Origin: Pleurotus ostreatus/Saccharomyces cerevisiae fusant
Taxonomy: Eukaryota; Opisthokonta
Assembly: GCA_024196135.1 (NCBI GenBank)
Contig: JAMQCK010000163.1
Location: 1 to 46,291 of the forward strand
Reading direction: 5' to 3'
DNA: 46,291 nucleotides
Part shown: in pieces, positions 9,853-20,077 of the stretch
Numbering within the stretch: the stretch's first letter is position 1
Layout of the letters: every line of letters begins with the position of its first letter
The notes under the pieces: generated by a model
Databases searched by the model: none
What the model was told of the DNA's origin: nothing
What the model saw: only the letters and a program-made list of their open reading frames with translations
Translations under genes and position numbers: made by a program

Positions 9853-12800
9853 TCAATCTCGAACGCGATTGACGTACCTCTCCTGCAGCCACTCGACCGT
9901 CACGTGTAAATACGCAGGTCGACCCGAGACGCTCCTGAACGGCACGATACCCAGGCGATTTCCTGAGGTCAGCGCATAGTTGGTCAAGTGATTGATTCTC
10001 CTGCATCTTTCCACCAGCGTAAAGACTGCCGATGGTCCTATTTCCGCGCTGTTGCGACGCAACTCCGAACAGGTACTCTCGAGGATGTCGCGCCAGATTG
10101 GTTTGTCGGAAGTACGCTGGTAAGTGTGGTGCAGAGCGCGGGATATGGTGGGAGCCGCGTAATACGAATCGACCATCCAAAGTATGTTTTCCCCATCTAG
10201 AAGTGCATCGAGGGCCCCGAGCGCGTCTAGGTTTCGTGGTAGAGCGATTGCGGCCTCTGCGTACGTCCCAATGATTTGGTGGCGAATATCGTCCTCCCGG
10301 AGACGGCACAGCAGGGAGTGCTTGGAAAACAGCATTAGGGTGGACAGAAGAAGATTGGACTGTCCCTCGCTACACAGTCGTTTGGCCAAGGTCAGGAGCT
10401 GGTTGAGGACTTCCAGGCATGACTTCAGCATGTTTAATCCTGCATTTCATGGTTCAGCTCGGAAAGATAGGAAGCATTCATATGTTTACCGTGAGCTCTG
10501 GGTTCCCCCTTGTGTCTGGACAGAGAATCGTGCAGGATCAAGACGCATCCTAGCTCCCTCTCGGCACGTATGCTTAGTTCTTGGCTAGCAGAATTATCCA
10601 ACGTCTGTCTTTTCCCGAAGCGAGGTTGATGCAGCTGAACACGATCGTCGGATATGCGTATCTGTGGCATCGCCGTTGTGCCGCACTCGCGAACTAACCA
10701 GCTCTCTACACCTTTGCTGGCGCGAGACATATGCTGGACTAGGTTCGCCAAAGTCACGGCTGTCAAGTTTCAGCATTGGTCATTTTGGGAGAATATAGAG
10801 AATGCACCCCAGCAATCCGCATGCAACGCCAGACGAAGGTATGTTTCCAACAATTTTTGAATATGTGTATGTCGGGCGCACGCCATCTGTAGTGTAATTA
10901 CGCCTGCCCAAGCACTCGACACCTCGGATTCACTGGTCGAAGCCGTGATGCGCATGCGAAAAAGGTACAGCATGTCTTCGAGCCACTCAAAGGATTCGGG
11001 CGCAGGTGTAGCCCGAGGACCAGGTGTCCTAGCATGACAGACGGCTGTCGACTTCGAGAGTGCTGCTTGGCGGCACGCATTTTCAAGCAACATATCCCAA
11101 ACGGTGACCGTCAGCTTTGCTTGTGGGTTCATCGCGAGCTGGCGGACGGTGTCGGGGAAGGAGTTGAGGACGACATACGGCTGGCGGACGGGCGGATGTC
11201 GAGTCATGGGAAAGGCTTCGACAGGACGTGCGCGCCTCCTGTCGAATATGAAACGGAGGCAGAGAAGGCGGTCGACTAATTGCTGGTCACTCCAAGCGGT
11301 CGCACGAGCGCCCTGGCTCATCTTTTGGACCACATTCTTCCAGAAGGCGCTCCAGTCCCGTTGGACCAGGTTATCCCAAGCCGTGTAGAGGGCCGCCGTC
11401 TGTGGTGGGGGCCGAGTGATGCACAGAACGCTTCGCAGGCATCGCTCTAGCTTTGAGCAGGTCTGCTCATCGTATGCCGCCTCGGGGTCGAAGTGCCCGT
11501 CTAGTAGACGTGAGAGTGCTGATAATATTCCCGTCCGCCACTCGTCATCGTCGTCGTCGTCGGAGCAGAGAGCCGAGGTAGTCGGCCACCCTGCGAACGC
11601 CTCAATGACGATGCCGATTGCGGTCGGGTTCCTGCAATGAGTTGATAGCCATTTCAAGCTGTCGAGCATCGTGTGCACGAGAGGAACCTCGACGAAGTGA
11701 TTCTCGTTCGCAGATTCCCTAGTCCAGCCGGAACGAAGACGGCGGATGGCGCACGTTACAGGGGTCAGAGTCGCTCGCAGTGCGTCTGTGACTGGTGTTC
11801 GATATGAGCAATGCTCGTGAAGAGCTGCGAGGATGTGCGTGCCGACATAGAAAGCATAGGTTAGGCCAGCAAGCGGGAGGACGATGTACGAGATTGGCGG
11901 GCATATCCGATCAAGGTAGACGATGAGCCCCGCAAGGAACAGCGCCAATGAGGCGTGAAGCAGAAGCGGAAGCATATTGATTATAAGCGGTACCTTCCAC
12001 TTGATTAGCGCCTTGTAGCGAGTGTGGCGTAGAAGTGCGCGCTCCCGGGGCGGCCCAGATGGCGTCCTCGTATATTCCTTCACAGAGAAATGAGCGAGAG
12101 GGCCAACAACGAGATCGCATGCACGTACTTGTAGCCACTGCTTGACTAAAGCGGCCACTAGTACGGTGGCCAAGGAGAGCGCCAAGGTCGTGAACCACAG
12201 CGCGTTGAACCATACATCTCCCGACGTGTACGACAGAGAATCGATACCTACTCCAGACGAAAGAAAAACATCCGACGAGTTGGATCGCTGAAGAGCAACA
12301 AGCTCGGAGAGCAGCATGACGGTAATTTGACCGTAATCAGGTTGTAGGGCTTGCGACGTTTGTACGACAAAGGTCGTCACGACGGCCGAAAATAAGGCAG
12401 CCTATAAATTGATTAGTCGTGAGTAAATAGGCGCGATTGCATAACGCACAAAGATGAGGTGGACATCGAGCATGTCCTTAAAGCCGCGGATCATGTCATC
12501 GTCGAAGTCCCCACTCTCATCGAGGTATACTCTCCAGACGCGAGCATTCTCTCCGGCTTCGGCGCCATACGGATCTTCCGGGTACATCTCGCGGTAGTCA
12601 CCCACTGCGAGCATGAATGAGTCAGCCTGAGGATATCAAAATGTGAAAAGCTCACTGCTGCCTCTTCCGCTCGCAGCGTACTTGGGTAGACCGAAAAATT
12701 GGGAGGGCTCTCCGAGAGAAGTGGAAGGGACATGCGCAGGCGTGAAGCTCGACTCGCTCCTGACAGGGGCCGAAGCTATCTTATCTATCGCAAATGAGCA

Positions 12801-12920
12801 GGTCCGGTGTTCTGCGCGTCGAAGGAAAGAAACTAGCTCACCTGAATTTCCTGGAGACATGGGAGAATGTGAATCTTCCTCTTGCTCAGAAGGGGACGCA
12901 TGCGGTTTGGATGTCTCCAT
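9853..12920 (-). CDS. DUF6535 domain-containing membrane protein
   Basis: Five exons on the minus strand: 12920-12656, 12604-12450, 12401-10808, 10759-10490 and 10439-9853; introns are 48-51 nt and all keep phase, giving about 956 residues. Residues 89-340 match the DUF6535 family of mushroom-forming fungi: WRVYLDESGDFDDDMIRGFK, then DMLDVHLIF. Four predicted helices lie near 136-155, 204-226, 278-302 and 309-334, with KQWLQ after helix 2 and RYKALIKWKVP before helix 3. The remaining ~600 residues are a cytosolic helical region without a named domain. The function of the family is unknown. An acidic run (DDDDDD) is encoded near 11550. The 3' end has an alternative: a GTACGT donor at 9877 and acceptor at 9832 would replace the last residues and end at 9741. 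The start at 12920 is the first ATG that gives a plausible hydrophilic N-terminus. Confidence 0.85.
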
Positions 12921-13295
12921 TGAAGAAATCGCGCGGAGATGAGCGAGACCAGAGCCGCAGATTACTGTCGCAGTCAGGGAAAGAGAGCGAGATGCTGTAT
13001 AAAGTACGCACCATTCACTGCCATCTGAAGCAGCATCCGACCCGGAGGGGCTTTTCACAGGCGGTACGGAGCTAGTGCATGGAGGAAGATTGATGCAGAT
13101 GACCAAAAGATTTATGAGTTCATCGACGCGGCAGACGCGGTATAGAGCCTGATCATCAGCAGCACAGCAAATGAAGGTTGTATTGACACGAAGGTTCAAA
13201 CAGGGAGCACGTAGCGCAGGGGTCATGAGCTATACGTCTTTACCACATCACTGCCGCTGGTTTGACTTCTTCCAATGCCGCGCGTCAAGATCACA
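12921..13295. other. Upstream region of the DUF6535 gene
   Basis: The minus-strand frame of DUF6535 exon 1 stays open upstream to 13226, so a longer N-terminus cannot be excluded, but the upstream part is rich in Cys and hydrophobic residues and reads like non-coding sequence. It probably holds the promoter. Confidence 0.35.
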
Positions 13296-13923
13296 TCATA
13301 TAGAGACCATTTGACCATAAATTATCAGATCCGCGCTTCTGCGTGACTCGCTTAGCGAGAGACGAGTGAAAGAGAGGATGAGGGTGGAACGCAAGCCAGC
13401 GAGTCGGGAAATTGTCACGGTCACGATCACGATCTGTGTCACGCTCACACACTGGCACAAACCGACACCCACACCTTTCCCCACCACGACACCCCCGCGC
13501 ACCACCGGTCCCCATCCCTCTCGTCTCTCAGCAGTCTCTCGTCGGACGAAGACTGCACTCCCGCGCGCCCCAACGGCGCCCCCGACGAAGCACACCGCTA
13601 CTGTGGGTAACTCGCCCGTGACTCACCTGAGCCTGAATGCCCATTTCGTAAGTGCCCATCGCAGACATGCTCCAGGAGATCGTGATACCGTGACCTGACG
13701 CGCGCCCCACACGCGTCCAGCGACACCTGCCGCATCTCGCACTGCAGCTTCGCCCCGCCGATGTCACTGTCCTTAACCCCCACTGGTTTACGATATGCCA
13801 GATTGCGAGCGTCGAGCGCTGCGCTGCGCTTCTGAATCGCGTAGTAATGGCAGTAGATCGCCTCGCAAAGGCCGAGCTGCTTTCCAGTAGTCGTGGATGC
13901 AGCGTGTTTCGGGATGAGTATGT
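13296..13923 (-). CDS. Candidate two-exon fragment of an unknown protein
   Basis: A minus-strand segment 13923-13627 is open and reads like coding sequence (for example LCEAIYCHYYAIQKRSAALD and GGAKLQCEMRQVSLDACGAR). It ends at a GTGAGT donor at 13626. Joining to an acceptor at 13553 keeps frame and continues to a stop at 13296 through a hydrophobic stretch. No start codon or domain was found and the 5' end runs into decayed DNA, so this may be the remains of a gene. I do not recognise it. Confidence 0.3.
13414..13448. repeat. Simple TCACGR repeat
   Basis: A short run of TCACGG, TCACGA and similar hexamers. It lies inside the second exon of the candidate minus-strand fragment, where it encodes alternating Val, Thr and Ile. 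Confidence 0.5.
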
Positions 13924-14070
13924 CTTCTCCGTCTCATGAGGAGTACAATGGGCGTCACGAGCGCCTGCTCACCTTAGCATATGTGATGAACATAGGTCAC
14001 TGCAGCGGCTTTTCAATCGAATTCAAGACGGTGTGAGTAAGGAATCTTCGCCGATGTATACACAAGATGA

Positions 14071-14253
14071 TTACTCGACTTGCCGCCGCTTCGAAGATTG
14101 AGGATACCGGGTTCGCCCCGACCTGCCCAGCGCCATGAGCCCCGAAGCATCCTCCGAACCAGCCACAAGAGAGTTCTCCCATCTCGACCGCGAGCTGACC
14201 GTGTCGTCGCTCGAGCGGAGGTTCGACTATGACCCCGTCGCTGCGCTGATGCG
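14071..14253 (-). pseudogene. Relic of a FunK1 kinase C-terminal tail
   Basis: Read on the minus strand, this segment gives RISAATGS, a TAG stop (14229-14227), then SNLRSSDDTVSSRS and a basic end KRRQVE with a stop at 14071. The intact FunK1 kinase at 17347-19567 has, in the same order, RAASSAATS, SNDSSLASDDTDHTLVSSRS and RAKRRRVR. The DNA also aligns just beyond both stops (a GTATACA stretch followed by a similar CTTCG-rich block). The in-frame stop and missing kinase core indicate a dead 3' fragment of a duplicated gene. Everything upstream (14254-14700, minus) is too decayed for me to assign. Confidence 0.55.
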
Positions 14254-15641
14254 AGGGAAGTATGACGGCAAGGGCGCTTGTTGCCACAAGGTCAAGATGC
14301 GCAATCGATGATTGAAATCTGAGGGCAAAAATCAGCACCTCTTGAAACTCGGGAGCTCGACGACCTACCCACGCAATGTCAAACCTCGAAAGAAGACAAT
14401 AGGAAAATTAGTCGACCGAAGCAATCGTAAATTACGAGCCCGAAAGCGTTCATATCCTACAAAAGTCGTCAGCACTCCAGCACTTCATCCAGTACATATA
14501 ACTGTACGACTCACCGTATGAAAATCGACAGGCCGAATGCGATGCCGCATTCGCTCATCGTACCCTCGGACGCATCCTGAGGAAGCACATGCAGTCATTA
14601 GAGAACAAGGACGTCCGGAAATGGCACGCCGCGAAGAGGAAGACCGTCGTGAGTACGATAGGAGAAAAGATATATACAGCACTGATCATGACGGTGACTC
14701 GTGAGGCGTGAGGCGTGAACAGGGGGCCGTCAGTAGGATGAGGGGGGAGATGAAGAGGGCGGTTATATACCCGCGTCAGGAGGAGGCGGGGCGCACCGCC
14801 ACCCGACGGTATCGAAGGGCAACGCGACGCGACGCGTCAGAATTCTGACTTGCCAACGCGACCGAAGGCGACCCTGAGCGACCAGGCGCCACCGATCGTT
14901 CGGGGAATTTCTGATGGCGGGGTGGGCGCGCCCGCCCTGTTTCCTTTGCGGGAGAGACATGGTCCAGATCTCCGGTGGAAGCAAGGATTCCTCCTGCTGA
15001 GTCCCTCGTACATGTGCTCGAGGCGTATGCGACTCAGAGCTTGGCCAGCGCCCGTACGGGAGCTCATGAAAGATTGAGGGCGAAGGCATCCGGGAGTCAT
15101 TGCATGCATCGGATGGTGTTCGAAGGCAGAGAAGGTCGCAAGAAGTCAGGAAAGATGAACGTGAGCTCCAACGATGGCAACATGGTGGTGGTCGAGGGCA
15201 ACGCCGAAATAAGCGCCGGGCGCTAATTTCCGGCCCGTCGGGATTCGGTCCGATATGTCCGAGCCATTCCAAGCGGCTATGCTTGCTCCTGCCCTCATCA
15301 CTTTCGGCGCCGTACGAAGCCTCTGTTGTCTACATGCATCAAATTTTTCAGAAGGTGAATCGTACATGACTTAAAATCTCACGCACTGCTTGTTTTTGTC
15401 CATTCCCGATGCTTCGCTCTCACTGAGCAACAAATTGACCCGTACTTCAACGAGGGCACTGTCGATGCTTCGGTGTCACCCACAGTGCTTCTCGTTCTCC
15501 GTTATTCTTTGCCCCGATTCAGCCAGACCATGAAGTTGAATGCTGAAGCAGGATGACCTGAAGTAGCCTCGGTCATTCAACGCGGTCCTCTTCCTTGGGT
15601 CTTGACGTTCGCATCGCTCTGTGCACCTCTCTGCTTCTGTC
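14254..15641. other. Decayed region, no intact gene
   Basis: Several short coding-like stretches occur in changing frames on both strands: on the plus strand near 14535-14650 (FAHRTLGRILRKHMQ, and in another frame ARREEEDRREYDRRK) and basic stretches near 15100-15220. None can be joined into an open gene. A 170-codon minus-strand frame at 15272-14763 has poor composition and looks spurious. This fits remnants of one or more genes next to the FunK1 relic. Confidence 0.4.
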
Positions 15642-16196
15642 ATGGCAGATCTGATATCAAAGCACGCGCCATACCTTATAGACGCTTCTTATATCTCTCG
15701 GAGTCTTGGAATTATGTCCAGCGCTTGTGCGACTCCACATTCTGGGGGTCGAAGTCGAGGGTGCGTATTCTGCCATTCTCTGGGACGCTGGACTTACCCA
15801 GATGACCACCACAGATCATACCACAGCAGAATGAGTCCTATGACTCGCTCTTGCGCGGTCCCCGGAATAGGCTGGCTCAACATCTACGGCGCGGGCTTTC
15901 CAAGCGTCTACGACACGAGCCTCTCGAGCATCAACGTCAGACCTGGCCCGACGACCTCTTCCGTGGCTGGGAATTCATACGACGGTGCCCTAGATCCGAG
16001 TAACAGCGCTCTGAGGGCGGACGAGAATCCCTTGAGCATGGACGAGAACATTTCAGGCCTCCCGACGATGAGGTACAGGGACTTAAGCCTCGCCAGCGAC
16101 CTGACTTTTGGCCTGCAGTGGTGCTTCGCGCCTGGGGGGTCAGTCCACGACAGCGTGCCGTCTTTCATAGGTCGCCTCCCATTTACGCGGCGATAG
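15642..16196 (+). CDS. Candidate orphan protein
   Basis: The frame from ATG 15642 stays open to 16196 (185 codons including the stop). It contains a probable 54-nt intron (about 15761-15814, donor GTGCGT, acceptor ACAG) that is a multiple of three and has no stop, so spliced (166 residues) and unspliced (184 residues) forms would both be in frame. Composition is ordinary for a soluble protein, with Ser/Asn/Asp-rich parts such as DGALDPSNSALRADENPLSM. I recognise no domain, signal peptide or membrane segment. A different frame just after the intron is also open, which lowers confidence. Confidence 0.35.
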   Translation: MADLISKHAPYLIDASYISRSLGIMSSACATPHSGGRSRGCVFCHSLGRWTYPDDHHRSYHSRMSPMTRSCAVPGIGWLNIYGAGFPSVYDTSLSSINVRPGPTTSSVAGNSYDGALDPSNSALRADENPLSMDENISGLPTMRYRDLSLASDLTFGLQWCFAPGGSVHDSVPSFIGRLPFTRR

Positions 16197-16433
16197 AGGG
16201 TACTACTGGAGCCACGAGTGCAAGGCGAGGGTCGCTTCCAAGGAGTTCTGCCAAGTTGAACGCTTTCTTTAGCGTCTGAGCGGCGAGCGGGCTGCACGCT
16301 ACCTTGACCATTAGCAGTCGGCCGCACAGGTCAAAACAAGCTCAAAGGCTTTGTGTCTCTGAAAGCGCTTTCGATCTCCTTTGACACGCTAGTGACGGCC
16401 ACTCTCAAAGACGGGGGCCTGAACAAACACACT

Positions 16434-16439
16434 TATAAG
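16434..16439 (+). promoter_or_regulatory. TATA box for the 16606 gene
   Basis: TATAAG lies about 110 nt upstream of the 5' UTR intron donor, and 172 nt before the ATG. The spacing suits a TATA promoter. Confidence 0.4.
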
Positions 16440-16544
16440 CGCCCTTGAGACTTGCCAGTGGCCATCTTGCCTCCCACTTCAAGCCTCTAACGAGTTTCTG
16501 GCGCGTCTGCCTGTCGAGCAGATTAGGATCAAAGTCAAAGGCGC

Positions 16545-16596
16545 GTGAATAATATGCGATTCTTGCGTGTGTGATATCCAACTAACGGCTTTGTAG
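16545..16596 (+). other. Probable 5' UTR intron
   Basis: A 52-nt segment with donor GTGAAT, branch sequence CTAAC and acceptor TTGTAG ends nine bases before the ATG at 16606. Its length and signals match the coding introns of this window. Confidence 0.5.
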
Positions 16597-16605
16597 TTCT
16601 GCAAG

Positions 16606-17319
16606 ATGGACACTCCATCTTCCTCTTGGACGACTTCTTGCGACTTCAGCACGGATTTTGCCGACCCCCGGACCGCATCCGACTGGCCGGCGGGCGACCT
16701 TGCTCCTGGTTGGAACATCGAGGGCGACATGTATCCTCCAGGATTTGCCAATGGATCTCCCGCATTCGCTCATGGACCTCCCGGATACGCGGCGCATACC
16801 TCGAGCGTAGCCGGAGTCAACCATCGCTGCGTGACGCCAGCGAGCTACCAGAATTTTGCGGCGCTAGCATCGAGCGACCCGCATTCCGCGATGCCCTCCA
16901 TCCATAATCACTCCGCTACGCCAGCGAGCGCTGCCGGCAACGTCGACTACTCTGATATCTGCTGGGTCAATCCCTTCGCTCCCTGGCACGCGGCGAAAGC
17001 TATCGTTGAGGACGCTCACGATGAAGGACAAGCGCCCGTAGTCCAGCATACGACGAGCGACGCTCTGTCGACGCGCGGCCATTTGTTGACCTCCCATCCG
17101 CTCGGCGGCGTCGCTCACCGCACGCAACTTCTTCCTCCGGACCCGCGCACGCATCACTACACGCTCCCTTCACCCGTCAGCGCTACGGCTCGTGGACCCG
17201 GCATGGGTCTCGATAGCCCTTTCGTCGTCGGGAAGACTTGCGAAGAAGAGACAAACAATCTCTCCCCGTCGCTTCCCTCCGCTTCGAATGGGGAGTTGGT
17301 TGATTATATAGTAGTGTAG
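16606..17319 (+). CDS. Orphan Ser/Ala/His/Pro-rich protein
   Basis: A single open exon of 237 residues. The protein is low in complexity with many Ser, Ala, Pro, Gly and His; local repeats include GFANGSPAFAHGPPGYAAH. A more ordered part near 128-150 contains VDYSDICWVNPFAPWHAAKA. No domain, signal peptide or membrane helix is recognised. A TATA box and a 5' UTR intron support transcription. Its stop lies only 27 nt from the stop of the convergent FunK1 kinase, so the two 3' UTRs must overlap. It resembles the disordered parts of the transcription-factor-like orphans further right, but I see no zinc-finger motif. Confidence 0.55.
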   Translation: MDTPSSSWTTSCDFSTDFADPRTASDWPAGDLAPGWNIEGDMYPPGFANGSPAFAHGPPGYAAHTSSVAGVNHRCVTPASYQNFAALASSDPHSAMPSIHNHSATPASAAGNVDYSDICWVNPFAPWHAAKAIVEDAHDEGQAPVVQHTTSDALSTRGHLLTSHPLGGVAHRTQLLPPDPRTHHYTLPSPVSATARGPGMGLDSPFVVGKTCEEETNNLSPSLPSASNGELVDYIVV

Positions 17320-17346
17320 AAATATATATCGTATACATACAATGGA

Positions 17347-19567
17347 CTATCTGACTCTTCGACGCTTCGCGCGCTGGGACCTCCGCAGGGCGGGCGCCTC
17401 TACCTTCTTCGAGCCGTCTTCCGATTCATCCTCCAGACCCTCCGCGGCGATTTTCTCCGATCCCGACCGCGAGCTGACTAGTGTATGGTCCGTGTCGTCG
17501 CTTGCAAGCGATGAGTCGTTGCTCGCGCTCGAGCTTGAGCTCGAAGACGAAGACGAGGACGTCGCCGCAGACGATGCAGCCCTGGTGTCTGTCGCACCTC
17601 TACGCGTGCGCGGCGGCAGCTGTTCCCTACGCGAGCTACGCCTCCTCTTTTTGCGCGCGGGAGCCCCCGCAGGCGGAGTGCCGTCCTTCTGCGACGCAGC
17701 CGCCGCTCTCGTCGCCCTAAGATGCATGTGGCGCCTGAAGACGCTCAGGAAGCTCGAGTGGCCGCCCCGAGCCCGTGTGACCGCGCGTAAGTCGCAAACG
17801 AGGTCCTTCAGGTCGTCGAAGTACGGGTCGAACACCGAGTCCACGAACGCGCGGAAAGCGCTCTCGTTGTACTCGAACATGATCTCCTTCTTCCGCACGT
17901 AGTCGCCCGTGAGCCACGGGCCCATGGGCGAGTTCTCCAGGTCGAAGTCGGTACGAGGTGTGTCAGATGGGCCGGAGCACGTCGCACAGATGTACATGAG
18001 GTCGTGCCAGGGCGCGCGCCCGTCGGCACCATGGGGGCGCAGAATATCGCATGCGACGAAGGGGACGGTGCCCTGGGTGGATGTGAGATTCGTACCTTGC
18101 GGGCTATTGAGAATAGCTTACCATGCCAAAGTTTACATGCGCCAACCCGGTGAGCGAATTGACCTCATCAGCGCTATCCAGATCAATGAGGAGCCCCCGG
18201 CTGGTCGACGGATCTTCGCGAGCCCGCAACATAATATTGTTGTCGCTGATATCGCAGTGCAGAATGAGTTGTTCGTAGAGTTGGTAATGCGCTGCGTCGA
18301 GATGGTGAGTCTGACTGATCTCGACGTTCGTGCTAGAAGGGTGCTTACTCATGATGGAATCGTTGAAGCCGGTAAGGAGTTCGTCCTTGTCCCGGAAATC
18401 TACCAAGGGACGACCGCAAGGCTGTAGCACAAGCCGACGCAGCTCCATCTGGGGGTGGTCCTTGAGGATTGCCAGACGTTCCGATCCCTGCAAGGTTTCT
18501 CGCAGCCATAGCGTATTCTGCGGAAGACCATTGCGGCGCAAAACCTGCTCCTCACAGACGAGGCTCGGAACCCCTTTGATCCTAGCTGCCCTCCTGAGAA
18601 ACTCGCCTTCGGTCTTGCGAGACTGGCCCAGCATCGTCCACGTGTTCTTGATCACGTAGTTCTCGCTGCTATCAGGCCGGCGGCAGCGCCAGCATACCGT
18701 CCCCTTGCCGAGGATGTCGCCACCGGCTGCTAGCAGCTCAACGATCTCGTATTCTATGCCGCCGACGGTCATGTACGCTCCCCTATCGCGCGCCGTTATC
18801 GACGTGTCCTTGCCGACATAAGATTCGTCAAAGAGGGAAAGACCAACGACGGCGCGAATGAGGACTCCCGGGTTCTCGTGGACGTTGTGAGTGCCCGAGA
18901 GGACGCAACCAGCGCGATCGTAGTACGCGAGCTGGAACAAGTCGCCCGCGAAGGCGATGCCGATGTGGTACATGCGAGTCTCCTGCGCATGAAACACGCT
19001 GGCCGCGCCGCTGTGCAGTCTTTCGATAGCATCGCGCATGGACTCCGCATCCGCCGCGACCTGCACATCACAGAGTACGTCTTCCCAGCGCCCTAGTGCT
19101 CTGTCGCGTGTATGCAGAACAATGCCGATAGAGCGAGCATGATCACCATTCCGAAGCGTCCTTGTGCTCTCTGCGACAGACCATCGGCGGCGTTTGTGAC
19201 ACACCGTCGTGTCTTGAAAAAGGGACAAACAACGGTAGGATATCGCATTCAGGAGCTGTGCGGTATCTCGAGCTTGGCGAGTGGCGTCGAGTCGTTGCGA
19301 TGGGGTAGGGTACTTTGGCCATTGCCGGAGCCGCTTGCTGTAGAGAACGCCGACTAAGGATCGGATGATCTCTATGAGGACGATGGGGAAGACCTCATTA
19401 GGGAAGAGCGCGGAGACGATGCCTTTGATCTCGACCGATGTGTTGCTGAGACGATCCACGACATCCTCCTCCACAGTGAACTGCGTGCGAAGGACAGGAC
19501 AGAGGGGATCTGAGGGTGTATAAAATTCGGATCGAGTGGAAGGAGCATTCACGGCATCGGAGTCCAT
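17347..19567 (-). CDS. FunK1 fungal-type protein kinase
   Basis: Minus-strand exons 19567-18349, 18291-18122 and 18072-17347 give 704 residues. Intron 1 (57 nt) is stop-free and a multiple of three; removing it restores the expected stretch IMTHYQLYEQLILHCDIS. Family features: glycine-containing loop and Lys in NYVIKNTW (K307), HCDISDNNI catalytic loop (D420, with HCD in place of HRD), LIDLD metal-binding motif (D443), and GTVPFVACDIL. The following HDLMYIC appears to lack about three residues compared with the usual HDLESLMY pattern. The C-terminus (about 590-704) is a serine tract between basic clusters (KKRRRSSRR and RAKRRRVR), which suggests nuclear targeting. FunK1 kinases are expanded in mushrooms and their substrates are unknown. 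A relic of a second copy lies at 14071-14253. Confidence 0.88.
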
Positions 19568-19689
19568 CCCAACGGCGGGGTACGGAAGGTTGCAGGAGGA
19601 GGGTGGCCTGCGTTCCCTAGGAGAATGTCAAGACTGGTCTTCAATGAAGGTTCGTGATGAAGCTACCTAGCGAGCTTGAGAACACGGGA

Positions 19690-19696
19690 TATATAT
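19690..19696 (-). promoter_or_regulatory. TATA-like box of the FunK1 kinase gene
   Basis: A TATATAT element lies about 125 nt upstream of the kinase start codon on the minus strand, a reasonable core-promoter distance. Confidence 0.35.
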
Positions 19697-20035
19697 CCAA
19701 AAATGGGGGGTCGAGAGGATGGTATAGCCGCTCAAACAGAATGATGGTCGGGAGTGAGTTGGGTGGATGGCGTGTTTGATTTCGTAAAGGCTGATGCAAC
19801 GCGTCAATCATGTGATCGCGTTTGCCGATCGAATCGCCTGCTCCGATCGTACGGCTCACGGCTCCCTAAGCTTTGCCTCCCCGATCTCCCTTTCCTAAAG
19901 TATGGACGTACGACATTTTAACGATTGAAAAAATCTTGTTTAATGTGCATGCGCTTTGACTGAGGACTAGCCAGCCAGGTTCATAGAGCAACAACAAGAC
20001 AGTATCGATGGCCATACTGCTTCAGAGCCGAACAC

Positions 20036-20077
20036 AGCTATATCATAGACTACAAGGGACCAGCTATAGCATAGTCT
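20036..20077. repeat. Pair of 16-bp near-repeats
   Basis: AGCTATATCATAGACT (20036-20051) and AGCTATAGCATAGTCT (20062-20077) differ at two positions and are spaced by ten bases. The halves are also partly palindromic. It may be a factor-binding site pair in the divergent promoter region or chance. Confidence 0.4.

Larger units (their letters stand above)
16197..16605. other. Promoter and 5' UTR of the 16606 gene
   Basis: No coding signal is seen. It holds a TATAAG box near 16434 and a probable 5' UTR intron (16545-16596). Confidence 0.45.

Noticed and set aside
14763..15272. 170-codon minus-strand open frame
   Set aside because: Composition is extreme in Arg, Pro, Ser and Cys, and there are no splice signals, domain or start context; probably a GC-rich chance frame.
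17342..17902. Plus-strand open frame with a Glu/Asp run opposite the FunK1 tail
   Set aside because: The acidic run is the complement of the kinase's serine tract; the kinase frame is supported by family motifs and splicing.
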